The notes under the pieces: generated by a model
Told to the model about the DNA's origin: nothing
Database searches by the model: none
The model's input: only the letters and a program-made list of their open reading frames with translations
Origin: Mangrovimonas sp. ST2L15
GTDB lineage: Bacteria > Bacteroidota > Bacteroidia > Flavobacteriales > Flavobacteriaceae
Direction of reading: 5' to 3'
NCBI RefSeq assembly: GCF_001280515.1
Contig: NZ_LBIQ01000028.1
Location: 186,001 to 250,000 of the forward strand
DNA: 64,000 nucleotides
Program-made: the position numbers and the translations under genes
Shown here: positions 54,340 through 62,811 of the stretch, piece by piece
How the letters are laid out: each line of letters begins with the position of its first letter
Position numbering within the stretch: position 1 is the stretch's first letter

Positions 54340-55118
54340 AAAACCAAGGTTGTAAATTTTTGATTTGTGTTTGAAATTATGGTTGGGTTTCCTATTATCA
54401 CTTTAGAAACGCCTTTTTTTAGTCCTTCAAAACAATTGTGTACTTTGGGTAACATCCCTTCTGAAATGACTCCTTCAGACACCAATTCTTTATAAGTTTC
54501 CAAATTGATTTGTTCAATTACGGACTGATCGTCTTCAATAGAACGTAACACGCCGTTTTTCTCAAAGATATAAATCAATGACACCTCATATTTTGAAGAC
54601 ATAGCTATGGCCAATTCCGAAGCAATAGTATCTGCATTGGTGTTTAAAAGCTGTCCCATCTTATCATGGGTAATGGCACAAAATACGGGCACCAAATTAT
54701 TTTCGAGGAATAATGCAATCTGCCCCTCATTAATTTCATCGACATCGCCTGCAAATCCATAATCTAGATCTTTCACTTCCCTTTTATGGGCCCTAATGAC
54801 ATTGGCATCGGCTCCAGACAAACCAATCGCATTTGATCCAAACGATTGTAATTGAGCAGTCATATTCTTATTCAACAACCCAGCATAAACCATAGTAACA
54901 ATCTCCAAATTGGATTGGTCTGTAATTCGACGGCCATCAACCATTTTTGCCTCAACGCCCAACTTGGCCGCCAATTCTGTGGCTCGCTTTCCTCCTCCAT
55001 GAACTAAAATTTTCTTACCTTCTATTTTGGAAAAGGCCAATAAAAATTCGGCTAAAGCTTCTTGATTATTGATAATATTACCTCCAATTTTTATAATTTG
55101 AAGCGGTTCTTTACTCAT
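54336..55118 (-). CDS. argB: Acetylglutamate kinase (N-acyl-glutamate kinase)
   Basis: The protein is 260 aa. Amino-acid kinase fold: KIGGNIINN, LVHGGGKRATELA and LNTNADTIASELA. The N-terminal arginine-sensing helix of hexameric forms is absent. It phosphorylates N-acetyl- or N-succinyl-glutamate. It starts 26 bp after argF'. Confidence 0.95.
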   Translation of the reverse strand: MSKEPLQIIKIGGNIINNQEALAEFLLAFSKIEGKKILVHGGGKRATELAAKLGVEAKMVDGRRITDQSNLEIVTMVYAGLLNKNMTAQLQSFGSNAIGLSGADANVIRAHKREVKDLDYGFAGDVDEINEGQIALFLENNLVPVFCAITHDKMGQLLNTNADTIASELAIAMSSKYEVSLIYIFEKNGVLRSIEDDQSVIEQINLETYKELVSEGVISEGMLPKVHNCFEGLKKGVSKVIIGNPTIISNTNQKFTTLVL

Positions 55119-55144
55119 TGATACACATTTTAAATACTTTCATT

Positions 55145-56080
55145 TTATAAACTCTCCAAAATATTTTTAAGCACCACTTGGGCAGCAAACGTTCTATTGT
55201 TCGCTTGTTTTATAACCACCGATTGCTCACTATCAAGCACTGCGTCTTCTACTACCACATTTCTTCTTACTGGTAAGCAGTGCATGAATTTGGCATTACC
55301 TAATTTTTCTTGGGTCATCATCCAGCTTGGGTTTGTGTTTAAAACCTGACCATACTCCTTGAAATTACTCCAGTTCTTCACGTAAACGAAATCGGCATTT
55401 CTCATGGCCTCCTTTTGATCATAAACAATTGGGACATTTTTGGTAATTTCAGGATCCAACTCATACCCTTCAGGATGGGTGATTACAAACTCCACGTCCA
55501 TTTCTTGCATCATAGTTGCAAACGAATTGGCCACCGCTTGAGGTAACGCCTTCGGATGCGGAGCCCAAGACAACACCACCTTTGGAACTTTCTTTTCTGT
55601 TAGTTCCGTAATAGTAATCGCATCGGCCAAAGCTTGTAATGGATGTGCAGTAGCGCTTTCCATATTGATAATGGGTACGGTGGCATACTTCTCAAAACTT
55701 TTTAAAATATATTCGGATTGATCTTTGGCCTTGTCCTTTAAGCTTGGAAATGCTCTCACTGCAATCACATCGGCATATTGGGAAATCACTTGTGCCGCTT
55801 CTTTAACATGCTCTGAAGTGTTGGCATCCATAATGGTTCCATCATCAAATTCAAGCTGCCAAGCCTCATTCACATTTAATGACATCACATCCATCCCTAA
55901 ATTCTTTGCCGCCTTTTCCGTACTTAATCTGGTTCTAAGACTGGCATTGAAAAACAACATGACCAGGGTTTTATTTTTACCCAATTCTTTATACTCAAAT
56001 GGATCCATTTTTAATAAAATGGCTTCCTTAATCGCATCTTGAATATTGGGAATATCCTGTATTTCCGTGTACTTCTTCAT
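55145..56080 (-). CDS. N-acyl-ornithine carbamoyltransferase (ArgF'-type)
   Basis: The protein is 311 aa. Carbamoyl-phosphate site NASLRTRLSTE and VINMESATAHPLQALAD-like (INMESATAHPLQ); the last part CLPVRRNVVVEDAVLD fits the N-acyl-ornithine branch (AOTCase/SOTCase) and not the ornithine branch. The Bacteroides fragilis member uses N-succinylornithine and the Xanthomonas one N-acetylornithine. I cannot place the specificity residue without alignment. Starts directly after the argD stop. Confidence 0.9.
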   Translation of the reverse strand: MKKYTEIQDIPNIQDAIKEAILLKMDPFEYKELGKNKTLVMLFFNASLRTRLSTEKAAKNLGMDVMSLNVNEAWQLEFDDGTIMDANTSEHVKEAAQVISQYADVIAVRAFPSLKDKAKDQSEYILKSFEKYATVPIINMESATAHPLQALADAITITELTEKKVPKVVLSWAPHPKALPQAVANSFATMMQEMDVEFVITHPEGYELDPEITKNVPIVYDQKEAMRNADFVYVKNWSNFKEYGQVLNTNPSWMMTQEKLGNAKFMHCLPVRRNVVVEDAVLDSEQSVVIKQANNRTFAAQVVLKNILESL

Positions 56081-57205
56081 TTATAATTCCGCTTTCAAGG
56101 CATTAAAAAATTGATCGATATGTGATTTTTTTACCGTCAATGGAGGTAAAATTCTTATCAAGTTTGGATTGTTGGCACTTCCTGTGAATATCTGATGTTG
56201 ATAGATGAGTTTCTTTCTCAAATCTCCAACCTTGAAATCAAATTCCAAACCTAACATCAATCCGCGTCCCTTCACTTGCTTCAACCCTGGAAGCTCTTTG
56301 GCTTTCTCCAAGAAATAAGCAGAGACTTCCATAGCATTCGCCATTAAGTCTTCATCTTCCATGACCTTCAAAACAGATAAAGATGCAGAACAAGCCAAAT
56401 GATTCCCTCCAAATGTTGTACCCAACATACCATAAACCGCCTTAATATCTGGATGGATTAAAATCCCTCCGATGGGAAATCCATTTCCCATTCCCTTGGC
56501 AAGGGAAATGATATCGGGCTCAATTTTATGTTTTTGGAACGCAAAAAAGTCACCGGTCCTACCGAAACCCGATTGCACCTCATCTGCTATAAATAAAACG
56601 CCATATGTTTTGCACAATTCTGCTAAGCCCTGATAAAATTCTGTGGTACTTTCATCCAATCCTCCTACACCTTGAATCACTTCCACAATTACAGCACAGG
56701 TTTCACCTGCCTTTAATATGGTGTCAACACCTTGCAAATCACCCAAAGCAACAAAATCAACTTGATGCTGCCCATTTAATGGCGCCACAATTTTTGGGCT
56801 ATCCGTTGCTGCTACAGCAGCAGAGGTTCTTCCGTGAAAGGAATTTTTAAAGGCCAGCACTTTCGATTTCCCTGTCACAAATGAGGCTAATTTCAGCGCA
56901 TTTTCATTGGCTTCAGCACCCGAATTACATAAAAACAACTGGTAATCCGTACAACCAGAAATTTGCACCAATTGTTGCGCCAAAGCCTCTTGCAGCGGGT
57001 TTTGGATTGCATTACTATAAAAACCCAATTTAGCCACTTGATCCGAAACCGCTTTAACATATTGGGGATGGGAATGACCTATGGAAATAACAGCATGCCC
57101 ACCATACAAATCCAAATACTCCCGACCTTGATCATCATATACATAGACATCTTTTGCCTTTACAGGTGTTATATCAAATAGAGGGTAAACATCAAACAAA
57201 CTCAT
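56081..57205 (-). CDS. argD: N-acyl-ornithine aminotransferase
   Basis: The protein is 374 aa, PLP fold I class III. Segments YGGHAVISIGHSHP, FLCNSGAEANENALKLA, FIADEVQSGFGRTG, and the PLP Lys in ISLAKGMGNGFPIGG are present. It converts N-acyl-glutamate semialdehyde to N-acyl-ornithine. It overlaps proC by 4 bp. Confidence 0.95.
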   Translation of the reverse strand: MSLFDVYPLFDITPVKAKDVYVYDDQGREYLDLYGGHAVISIGHSHPQYVKAVSDQVAKLGFYSNAIQNPLQEALAQQLVQISGCTDYQLFLCNSGAEANENALKLASFVTGKSKVLAFKNSFHGRTSAAVAATDSPKIVAPLNGQHQVDFVALGDLQGVDTILKAGETCAVIVEVIQGVGGLDESTTEFYQGLAELCKTYGVLFIADEVQSGFGRTGDFFAFQKHKIEPDIISLAKGMGNGFPIGGILIHPDIKAVYGMLGTTFGGNHLACSASLSVLKVMEDEDLMANAMEVSAYFLEKAKELPGLKQVKGRGLMLGLEFDFKVGDLRKKLIYQHQIFTGSANNPNLIRILPPLTVKKSHIDQFFNALKAEL

Positions 57206-58002
57206 ATTTGCTCTTTTTTAATGTTACTGATTTTTTGAAATGAAGCTACCATACCTTGAATTAAAGAAGAGCTCAATCCTTTGTGTTCCATCTCATTGAG
57301 TCCTTCTATAGTACAACCCTTGGGCGTTGTCACCTTGTCAATTTCCTCTTCAGGATGATTACCTGTATTGATTAACAAACTCGCAGCTCCTTCACACGTA
57401 TACATGGCCAATTCTTGAGCTTCATTAGAATCAAACCCCAATTGGATGGCAGCTTGGGTTGTAGCCCTAATGAGACGCATCCAAAAAGCAATACCACTGG
57501 CGCATACTACTGTTGCAGCCTGCATCTGGCTCTCAGGAATCTCCAAAGTGTGACCCAGTCTATTGAAAATGGCTTCAGCTACTTTAATTCTCTTAGCTCC
57601 CATCACATTGCTACATAAACAGGTCATAGACTTACCTACAGCGATTGCCGTATTGGGCATTGCCCGAATTATATATTGCTCTGCTCCAACAATTGCTTCT
57701 ATTTTTGGAATAGTATAACCAGTGATAGTTGAAATTATGACATGCTTTTCGGTTAAAAAAGGAGCAACATCTTTCAAAATGGCTTCAAAATGGGATGGCT
57801 GGACGGCAAAAATCAAAATATCAGATTCTTTTACCGCAGCCACATTATCCTGAGTGATCGAAACACCTTTGTAACCTTCAAATTCTGAAAGAGCTTCGGG
57901 GTGTCTCTTTGTTAAAACAAGAGTTGTAATGGCATTGTTGGTGATTAATCCTTTGGCGATTGATCGTCCTAAATTTCCAGTTCCTATAATAGCAATTTTC
58001 AT
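57202..58002 (-). CDS. proC: Pyrroline-5-carboxylate reductase
   Basis: The protein is 266 aa. NADP-binding GTGNLGRSIAKG at 7-18, the conserved RAMPNTAIAVGKSMTCL and the C-terminal EGAASLLINTG/TTPKGCTIEGL region are typical. It makes proline. ProA and ProB are not in this cluster although they often lie here in relatives, so P5C would have to come from another source or another locus. Confidence 0.95.
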   Translation of the reverse strand: MKIAIIGTGNLGRSIAKGLITNNAITTLVLTKRHPEALSEFEGYKGVSITQDNVAAVKESDILIFAVQPSHFEAILKDVAPFLTEKHVIISTITGYTIPKIEAIVGAEQYIIRAMPNTAIAVGKSMTCLCSNVMGAKRIKVAEAIFNRLGHTLEIPESQMQAATVVCASGIAFWMRLIRATTQAAIQLGFDSNEAQELAMYTCEGAASLLINTGNHPEEEIDKVTTPKGCTIEGLNEMEHKGLSSSLIQGMVASFQKISNIKKEQI

Positions 58003-58011
58003 ATGAATCGT

Positions 58012-58992
58012 TTAAAAATAGTTGGCTTTCAGTTTTAATCCTTCGTCTTCAAAAAAGCCACACATTAAGTTCATATTCTGTACAGCTTGCCCTGAGGCAC
58101 CTTTAAGTAAATTGTCAATAACACTAGTAACCAGTAAAGTTTCTTGATGCTTGTGAAGGTGCAACAAACATTTATTGGTATTGACCACCTGTTTCAAATG
58201 CAGAGGCTCATCACACACAAAGGTAAAAGCCGCATTCCTGTAATAATTTTGATACAATTCCTGAGCATCTTTCAAAGATCCAGAAAAAGGCATATATGCC
58301 GTTGCAAAAATCCCTCTTGAGAAGTTTCCTCGGTTGGGCATGAAGAACACTTCCTCAGAAAAGTCACTTTGAAGCTGTTTTAAGGATTGATTTATTTCTC
58401 CCAAATGTTGATGCGTAAAAGGCTTGTAATAAGAAAAATTATTGTCTCGCCAAGTAAAGTGAGTCGTTTCCGAAAGGGAAGTCCCTGCTCCCGTCGCTCC
58501 CGTCACGGCATTCACATGTACATCACCCTTTAAAAGATTGGCCTGAGCCAAAGGCAACAATGCCAATTGAATGGCTGTAGCAAAACACCCTGGGTTTGCA
58601 ATATAGTTTGACAATTTAATGGCATCCCTATTCAGTTCTGGCAAACCATAAGTAAATGTATTTCCTTGAAAGACCTTATCTGCTTCCAACCTAAAATCAT
58701 TACTTAAGTCAATAATTTTCGTGGTGCTTGAAAACGAATTACTCTCTAAAAAAGCCTTGGAATTTCCATGTCCCAAACAGAGGAACAACACATCCACATC
58801 TGGATTAATAGCATCAGTAAACTTTAAATCTAATTCTCCCATTAAATCTTGATGCACTTTCCCTATGGGATTTCCTGCGTTTGAAGTACTATAAACAAAG
58901 TCGATTTTTGTTTGGGAGTGATGCATCAACAACCTGATTAATTCACCAGCCGTATAGCCCGCTCCACCAACAATTCCTACTTTTTGTATCAT
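58012..58992 (-). CDS. argC: N-acetyl-gamma-glutamyl-phosphate reductase
   Basis: The protein is 326 aa. VGGAGYTAGELIRLL NADP site and catalytic C136 in ANPGCFATAIQLALLP. It reduces N-acyl-glutamyl phosphate. It overlaps argG by 4 bp. Confidence 0.96.
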   Translation of the reverse strand: MIQKVGIVGGAGYTAGELIRLLMHHSQTKIDFVYSTSNAGNPIGKVHQDLMGELDLKFTDAINPDVDVLFLCLGHGNSKAFLESNSFSSTTKIIDLSNDFRLEADKVFQGNTFTYGLPELNRDAIKLSNYIANPGCFATAIQLALLPLAQANLLKGDVHVNAVTGATGAGTSLSETTHFTWRDNNFSYYKPFTHQHLGEINQSLKQLQSDFSEEVFFMPNRGNFSRGIFATAYMPFSGSLKDAQELYQNYYRNAAFTFVCDEPLHLKQVVNTNKCLLHLHKHQETLLVTSVIDNLLKGASGQAVQNMNLMCGFFEDEGLKLKANYF

Positions 58993-60179
58993 GATTCTGA
59001 ATTTACTTGGTGATAGATTCTATTTTGATTTCCTAGTATTTTTATAAAGCCCTTTGCTTCGTCAGCTGTCCATCCTTTATTCATTTCGCCATAGCTTCCA
59101 AATTTGGCATTCATCAGATCATGATCCGAAGCAATACCATCCAAAGAAAAATGATAGGGCTTAAGGGACACGGTTACATCACCAGAAACCATCTCCTGAC
59201 TGCTTTTCAAAAACGCCTCAATATTTCTCATGACGGGGTCTAAATATTGTCCCTCATGTAAATGCATGCCGTAGAAACTGGACAAATATTCTTTATGTTG
59301 CAATTGCCATTTGGTTAAGGTGTGCTTTTCCAATAAATGATGCGCTTTCACAATAATTAATGCAGCCGAGGCTTCAAATCCTACCCTTCCTTTAATACCA
59401 ACAATGGTATCTCCAACATGCACATCTCTACCAATAGCAAATGGAGAGGCTAGATTTTGAAGCAATTCTATATTCTTTTCTGGAGGGTTTACTTCTCCAT
59501 TCAAAGCAGTCAACTCTCCTTTTTCAAAAGTCAAAACCACCTTCTCCTCTCCCTCCTTCTTCAGTTGTGATGGATAAGCAGAACCTGGTAATGGTTTATC
59601 GGATGTCAATGTTTCAGAACCACCAACACTCGTTCCCCAAAGTCCCTTATTAATCGAATATCTTGCTTTGTCCCATGACATATCTACGCCGTTTGAAATT
59701 AGATAATCAATTTCCGCTTCTCTGCTTAATTTTTTATCCCTAATAGGCGTAATGATTTCGATTTCTGGAGCCAACGTTTGGAAAATCATATCAAAACGAA
59801 CTTGATCATTTCCTGCCCCTGTGCTTCCATGAGCAATATATTTGGCACCGATAGACTTGGCGTATTCAACAATTTCAATCGCTTGAATTATACGTTCTGC
59901 ACTCACCGATAAAGGATAGGTGTTATTTTTCAACACATTTCCAAAAATGAGATACTTAACAACCTTTTCATAAAAGGTATGGATAGCGTCCACATTCACA
60001 TAGGAAGCGACACCCATTTTATAAGCTTTCGATTCGATCGTTTGGATTTCTTCTATCGTAAATCCACCTGTATTTACACTAACGGCATGGACTTCAAAGT
60101 CTAAATCCTTACTTAGGTGAACGGCACAATAGGATGTATCTAAGCCCCCGCTATAGGCCAAAACCACTTTACTTTTCAT
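58989..60179 (-). CDS. argG: Argininosuccinate synthase
   Basis: The protein is 396 aa. PP-loop AYSGGLDTSYC at 8-18, 'HGSTGAGNDQVRFD' and the later aspartate/citrulline binding parts are present. It joins citrulline and aspartate with ATP. It overlaps the GNAT gene by 11 bp. Confidence 0.96.
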   Translation of the reverse strand: MKSKVVLAYSGGLDTSYCAVHLSKDLDFEVHAVSVNTGGFTIEEIQTIESKAYKMGVASYVNVDAIHTFYEKVVKYLIFGNVLKNNTYPLSVSAERIIQAIEIVEYAKSIGAKYIAHGSTGAGNDQVRFDMIFQTLAPEIEIITPIRDKKLSREAEIDYLISNGVDMSWDKARYSINKGLWGTSVGGSETLTSDKPLPGSAYPSQLKKEGEEKVVLTFEKGELTALNGEVNPPEKNIELLQNLASPFAIGRDVHVGDTIVGIKGRVGFEASAALIIVKAHHLLEKHTLTKWQLQHKEYLSSFYGMHLHEGQYLDPVMRNIEAFLKSSQEMVSGDVTVSLKPYHFSLDGIASDHDLMNAKFGSYGEMNKGWTADEAKGFIKILGNQNRIYHQVNSES

Positions 60180-60801
60180 TTTTTTCTTTCTTTAAATACA
60201 AGGTTTCTTTAATTTGCTTCAGCCTTTTAAACACTTTTTCTTTGACAGGCTTCACGTTTATTTTCCCTCCTTTTTTTTCTATTTCTGGATTGTATAACAT
60301 TCCTGTACACAAACACATTTTTTGCTCGGTACGTTGCAAAACATCATAGTTTTTACAGGTTTGGCAACCTTTCCAGAAGGTTGGGTCATCCGTTAATTCT
60401 GAAAACGGAACGGGGCGATATCCCAGTTCGGTATTCATTTTCATAACTGCTAGACCTGTGGTGATACTAAAAACTTTGGCGTCTGGATATTTCTTTCTAG
60501 AGTGCTCAAAAATTTTATGTTTAATTTGTTTGGCCACACCGACTCCTCTATAATCTGGATGTACAATCAATCCGGAATTTGCTACAAATTTGCCGTGGCT
60601 CCAAGCCTCGATATAGCAAAACCCAACAAATTTATCTCCATCCAAGGCTATAACAGCATTGCCATTTTCCATTTTGGTAATGATATATTCAGGAGTGCGC
60701 TTCGCTATACCAGTTCCTCGTACCTTGGCCGATTCAGCAATGGTATCAGAAATAAGAGATGCGTAAACCGAATGAGATTTGTCTGCAATAACAATTTTCA
60801 T
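60169..60801 (-). CDS. GNAT acyltransferase, probable first step of arginine synthesis
   Basis: The protein is 210 aa. The GNAT fold with acetyl-CoA motif VHPDYRGVGVAKQI (A motif R/Q-x-x-G-x-G/A) is preceded by 'ALDGDKFVGFCYIEAW'. After the GNAT core comes a Cys cluster, CQTCKNYDVLQ and MCLCTG, that could bind a metal. First gene of the arginine operon; no argA or argJ is present, so it is the best candidate for making N-acetyl- or N-succinyl-glutamate. Biochemical identity is unproven. Confidence 0.8.
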   Translation of the reverse strand: MKIVIADKSHSVYASLISDTIAESAKVRGTGIAKRTPEYIITKMENGNAVIALDGDKFVGFCYIEAWSHGKFVANSGLIVHPDYRGVGVAKQIKHKIFEHSRKKYPDAKVFSITTGLAVMKMNTELGYRPVPFSELTDDPTFWKGCQTCKNYDVLQRTEQKMCLCTGMLYNPEIEKKGGKINVKPVKEKVFKRLKQIKETLYLKKEKNEK

Positions 60802-60846
60802 TGTTCAAAAAATAAGATTAAGGTTAATTTGATTTTGGAAGAAAAG

Positions 60847-60935
60847 AACCGGACTCACCTAAGTTCCATAGAAAGCATACACCCTTACGGGCGGCGATAC
60901 ATACGGAAAGGAGTCAACGGTTGACCGAAATCAAC
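60847..60935 (-). promoter_or_regulatory. Compact foldable element upstream of the arginine operon (possible cis-acting RNA)
   Basis: GC-richer than its surroundings. On the minus strand: AACCG-tt-GACTC (60922-60911) pairs with GAGTCCGGTT (60856-60847); inside, TTCCGTA (60908-60902) pairs with TATGGAA (60870-60864); at the tip, CGCCC-GTAA-GGGTG (60893-60880) is a GNRA-loop hairpin. A competing hairpin GTTGAT-TTCG-GTCAAC (60935-60920) uses the same AAC. It ends 46 bp before the GNAT ATG. I cannot assign it to a known family. Confidence 0.6.
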
Positions 60936-60981
60936 TGCTAATTTTATTAAAAATGTTATTTGGAAAATATGTTTCAAGATT

Positions 60982-61078
60982 AAAATAATATACGTTATAC
61001 AATTGCAAAAAGATGATTAGCAATAGCGTCGGCGTTTGCTAATCAGCAAACTGGGTTGTGACGGACGTATATTATTTT
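60982..61078. repeat. Long nested inverted repeat between arginine operon and gapN-like gene
   Basis: Outer arms are 14 bp and perfect: AAAATAATATACGT (60982-60995) and ACGTATATTATTTT (61065-61078). Inner arms are 10 bp and perfect (61014-61023 TGATTAGCAA; 61036-61045 TTGCTAATCA). Unpaired flanks of 18 and 19 nt lie between. No frame of note is inside. The remaining bases of the 341-bp gap (60936-60981 and 61079-61142) are AT-rich and show nothing I can name. Confidence 0.75.
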
Positions 61079-61142
61079 CTGGTTTAAACATGCAACAAAT
61101 ATATAAATTATTTGAAATCGCTTATACCGATTAACTAAATTT

Positions 61143-62738
61143 TTACAAAATATAGTCCGTGCTCACAAAATTTGACGCATTGGCATCCAATAAGTTATTC
61201 AAAATCTCCTTGTTATATTCGGTATCCTTTGTTGCCACAAAAGTCCTAATAGAAAAAGACCTTAAGGCATCATGGACACTAAGGGTTCCTTTAGCTGAAT
61301 CCTTTCTACCTGTGAAAGGATATACATCTGGTCCACGTTGACAAGAACTGTTTAAGTTCACACGACACACCAAGTTTACCAAGGTATCAATTAACGGCGC
61401 CAAGGTTTTAATATCGTTACCAAACAAACTCACTTGTTGTCCGTAATTGGATTCTGCCATCTCATCCAATGGCTGTTCAATATCCTTAAATGGCACTATT
61501 GGAATCACAGGTCCGAATTGTTCCTCTTGATACACACGCATGTCTTTGGCTACTGGAAATAGCACCGCAGGAAAAATATAATTTTCTGATGTTTCTCCGC
61601 CTTTTTCGTTAAGAACCTTGGCGCCCTTTGAAATAGCATCATCAATTAGTTCTTGAATATATGCTGGCTTTTCAGGTTCTGGAAGCGGCGTCAATTTAGC
61701 TCCTTGCTCCCACGGATTCCCAAATTTCAAACCATCCACTTTCTTAGAAAACCGGCTATTAAATTCCTCCAAAATATCTTCATGAACATAAAGAATTTTC
61801 AAAGCAGTACAACGTTGCCCATTAAATGACAAGGTTCCTGCAATACACTCGTCTATAGCCAAATCTAGGTTGGCGTCTGGTAACACGATAGCAGGATTTT
61901 TAGCCTCCAAGCCCAATACCAATCGTAATCTATTCTGTTTGGGATGTTGATCCATTAATGCATTGGCCGATTTACTGTTTCCAATTAGTGCCAAAACATC
62001 TACCTTCCCTGATTGCATAATTGGCGATGCCACCACACGACCTCTTCCGTACAAAATATTTACAGCGCCTTTTGGGAAGCTATTTTTAAATGCTTCCAAC
62101 AAGGGAGTCAATAATAAAACTCCATGTTTTGCCGGTTTAAAAATACAGGTGTTACCCATAATTATAGCTGGAATGAGAAGGGCGAACGTTTCATTCAATG
62201 GGTAATTGTAGGGCCCCAAACACAACACAACCCCTAAAGGACCTCGACGGATGTGGGCATACACCCCATCGTGTTTTGAGAATTTGGCACTGTCACGATC
62301 CAGTTGCTTGTATTCTTCAATGGTATCGTAGATATACTCTACAGTTCTATCAAATTCTTTTTCAGAATCTGGAAGGTTTTTACCAATTTCCCACATCAAT
62401 AATTTCACAACTTCTTCCCGTTTGGTTTTCATTTGCTCCACAAACTTTTCCATACAGGCAATGCGATCTGCCACTTTCATGGTTGGCCACAATCCTTGTC
62501 CCTTGTCATAGGCATTACATGCCGCATCCAAAGCTTCCAAGGCCTCTTTTTCAGTGAGAGTAGGAATGGTTCCTAAAAAGGTGGGTTTATAATCTTCAGT
62601 TGAAGAAATGGTAGAATAAACATCGGAAGTTTCTCCTTTCCATTCAATTAATTCTCCATTGATTAAATAGGTATTCTGATTGATCCCATTTTTAATTTGA
62701 AATTCTTCTGGAATTTCTACGTAGGTGGAACTTAACAT
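61143..62738 (-). CDS. NADP-dependent glyceraldehyde-3-phosphate dehydrogenase-like aldehyde dehydrogenase (GapN type)
   Basis: The protein is 531 aa from the ATG at 62738 ([13 protein letters not shown]); an upstream ATG at 62762 is possible but adds a short odd peptide. ALDH fold: catalytic Cys in [10 protein letters not shown], general base Glu in [14 protein letters not shown]-binding [12 protein letters not shown] and CIFKPAKHG. It is close to plant-type GapN, which oxidises glyceraldehyde-3-phosphate to 3-phosphoglycerate without phosphate, giving NADPH. Substrate is inferred from the family. A separate gene between the arginine operon and ilvA. Confidence 0.87.
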   Translation of the reverse strand: MLSSTYVEIPEEFQIKNGINQNTYLINGELIEWKGETSDVYSTISSTEDYKPTFLGTIPTLTEKEALEALDAACNAYDKGQGLWPTMKVADRIACMEKFVEQMKTKREEVVKLLMWEIGKNLPDSEKEFDRTVEYIYDTIEEYKQLDRDSAKFSKHDGVYAHIRRGPLGVVLCLGPYNYPLNETFALLIPAIIMGNTCIFKPAKHGVLLLTPLLEAFKNSFPKGAVNILYGRGRVVASPIMQSGKVDVLALIGNSKSANALMDQHPKQNRLRLVLGLEAKNPAIVLPDANLDLAIDECIAGTLSFNGQRCTALKILYVHEDILEEFNSRFSKKVDGLKFGNPWEQGAKLTPLPEPEKPAYIQELIDDAISKGAKVLNEKGGETSENYIFPAVLFPVAKDMRVYQEEQFGPVIPIVPFKDIEQPLDEMAESNYGQQVSLFGNDIKTLAPLIDTLVNLVCRVNLNSSCQRGPDVYPFTGRKDSAKGTLSVHDALRSFSIRTFVATKDTEYNKEILNNLLDANASNFVSTDYIL

Positions 62739-62811
62739 AAAACTAAATACTTTAAAGTTCACCTTAAAGATACAATAAAGCTCTTAGTAATTTGGTTACC
62801 TTAAGGTTAAA

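Noticed and set aside
60847-60935. Assignment of this element to a known riboswitch (glnA, guanidine, THF, cobalamin, TPP, c-di-GMP)
   Set aside because: Consensus sequences of these families as I remember them do not match; left unassigned.
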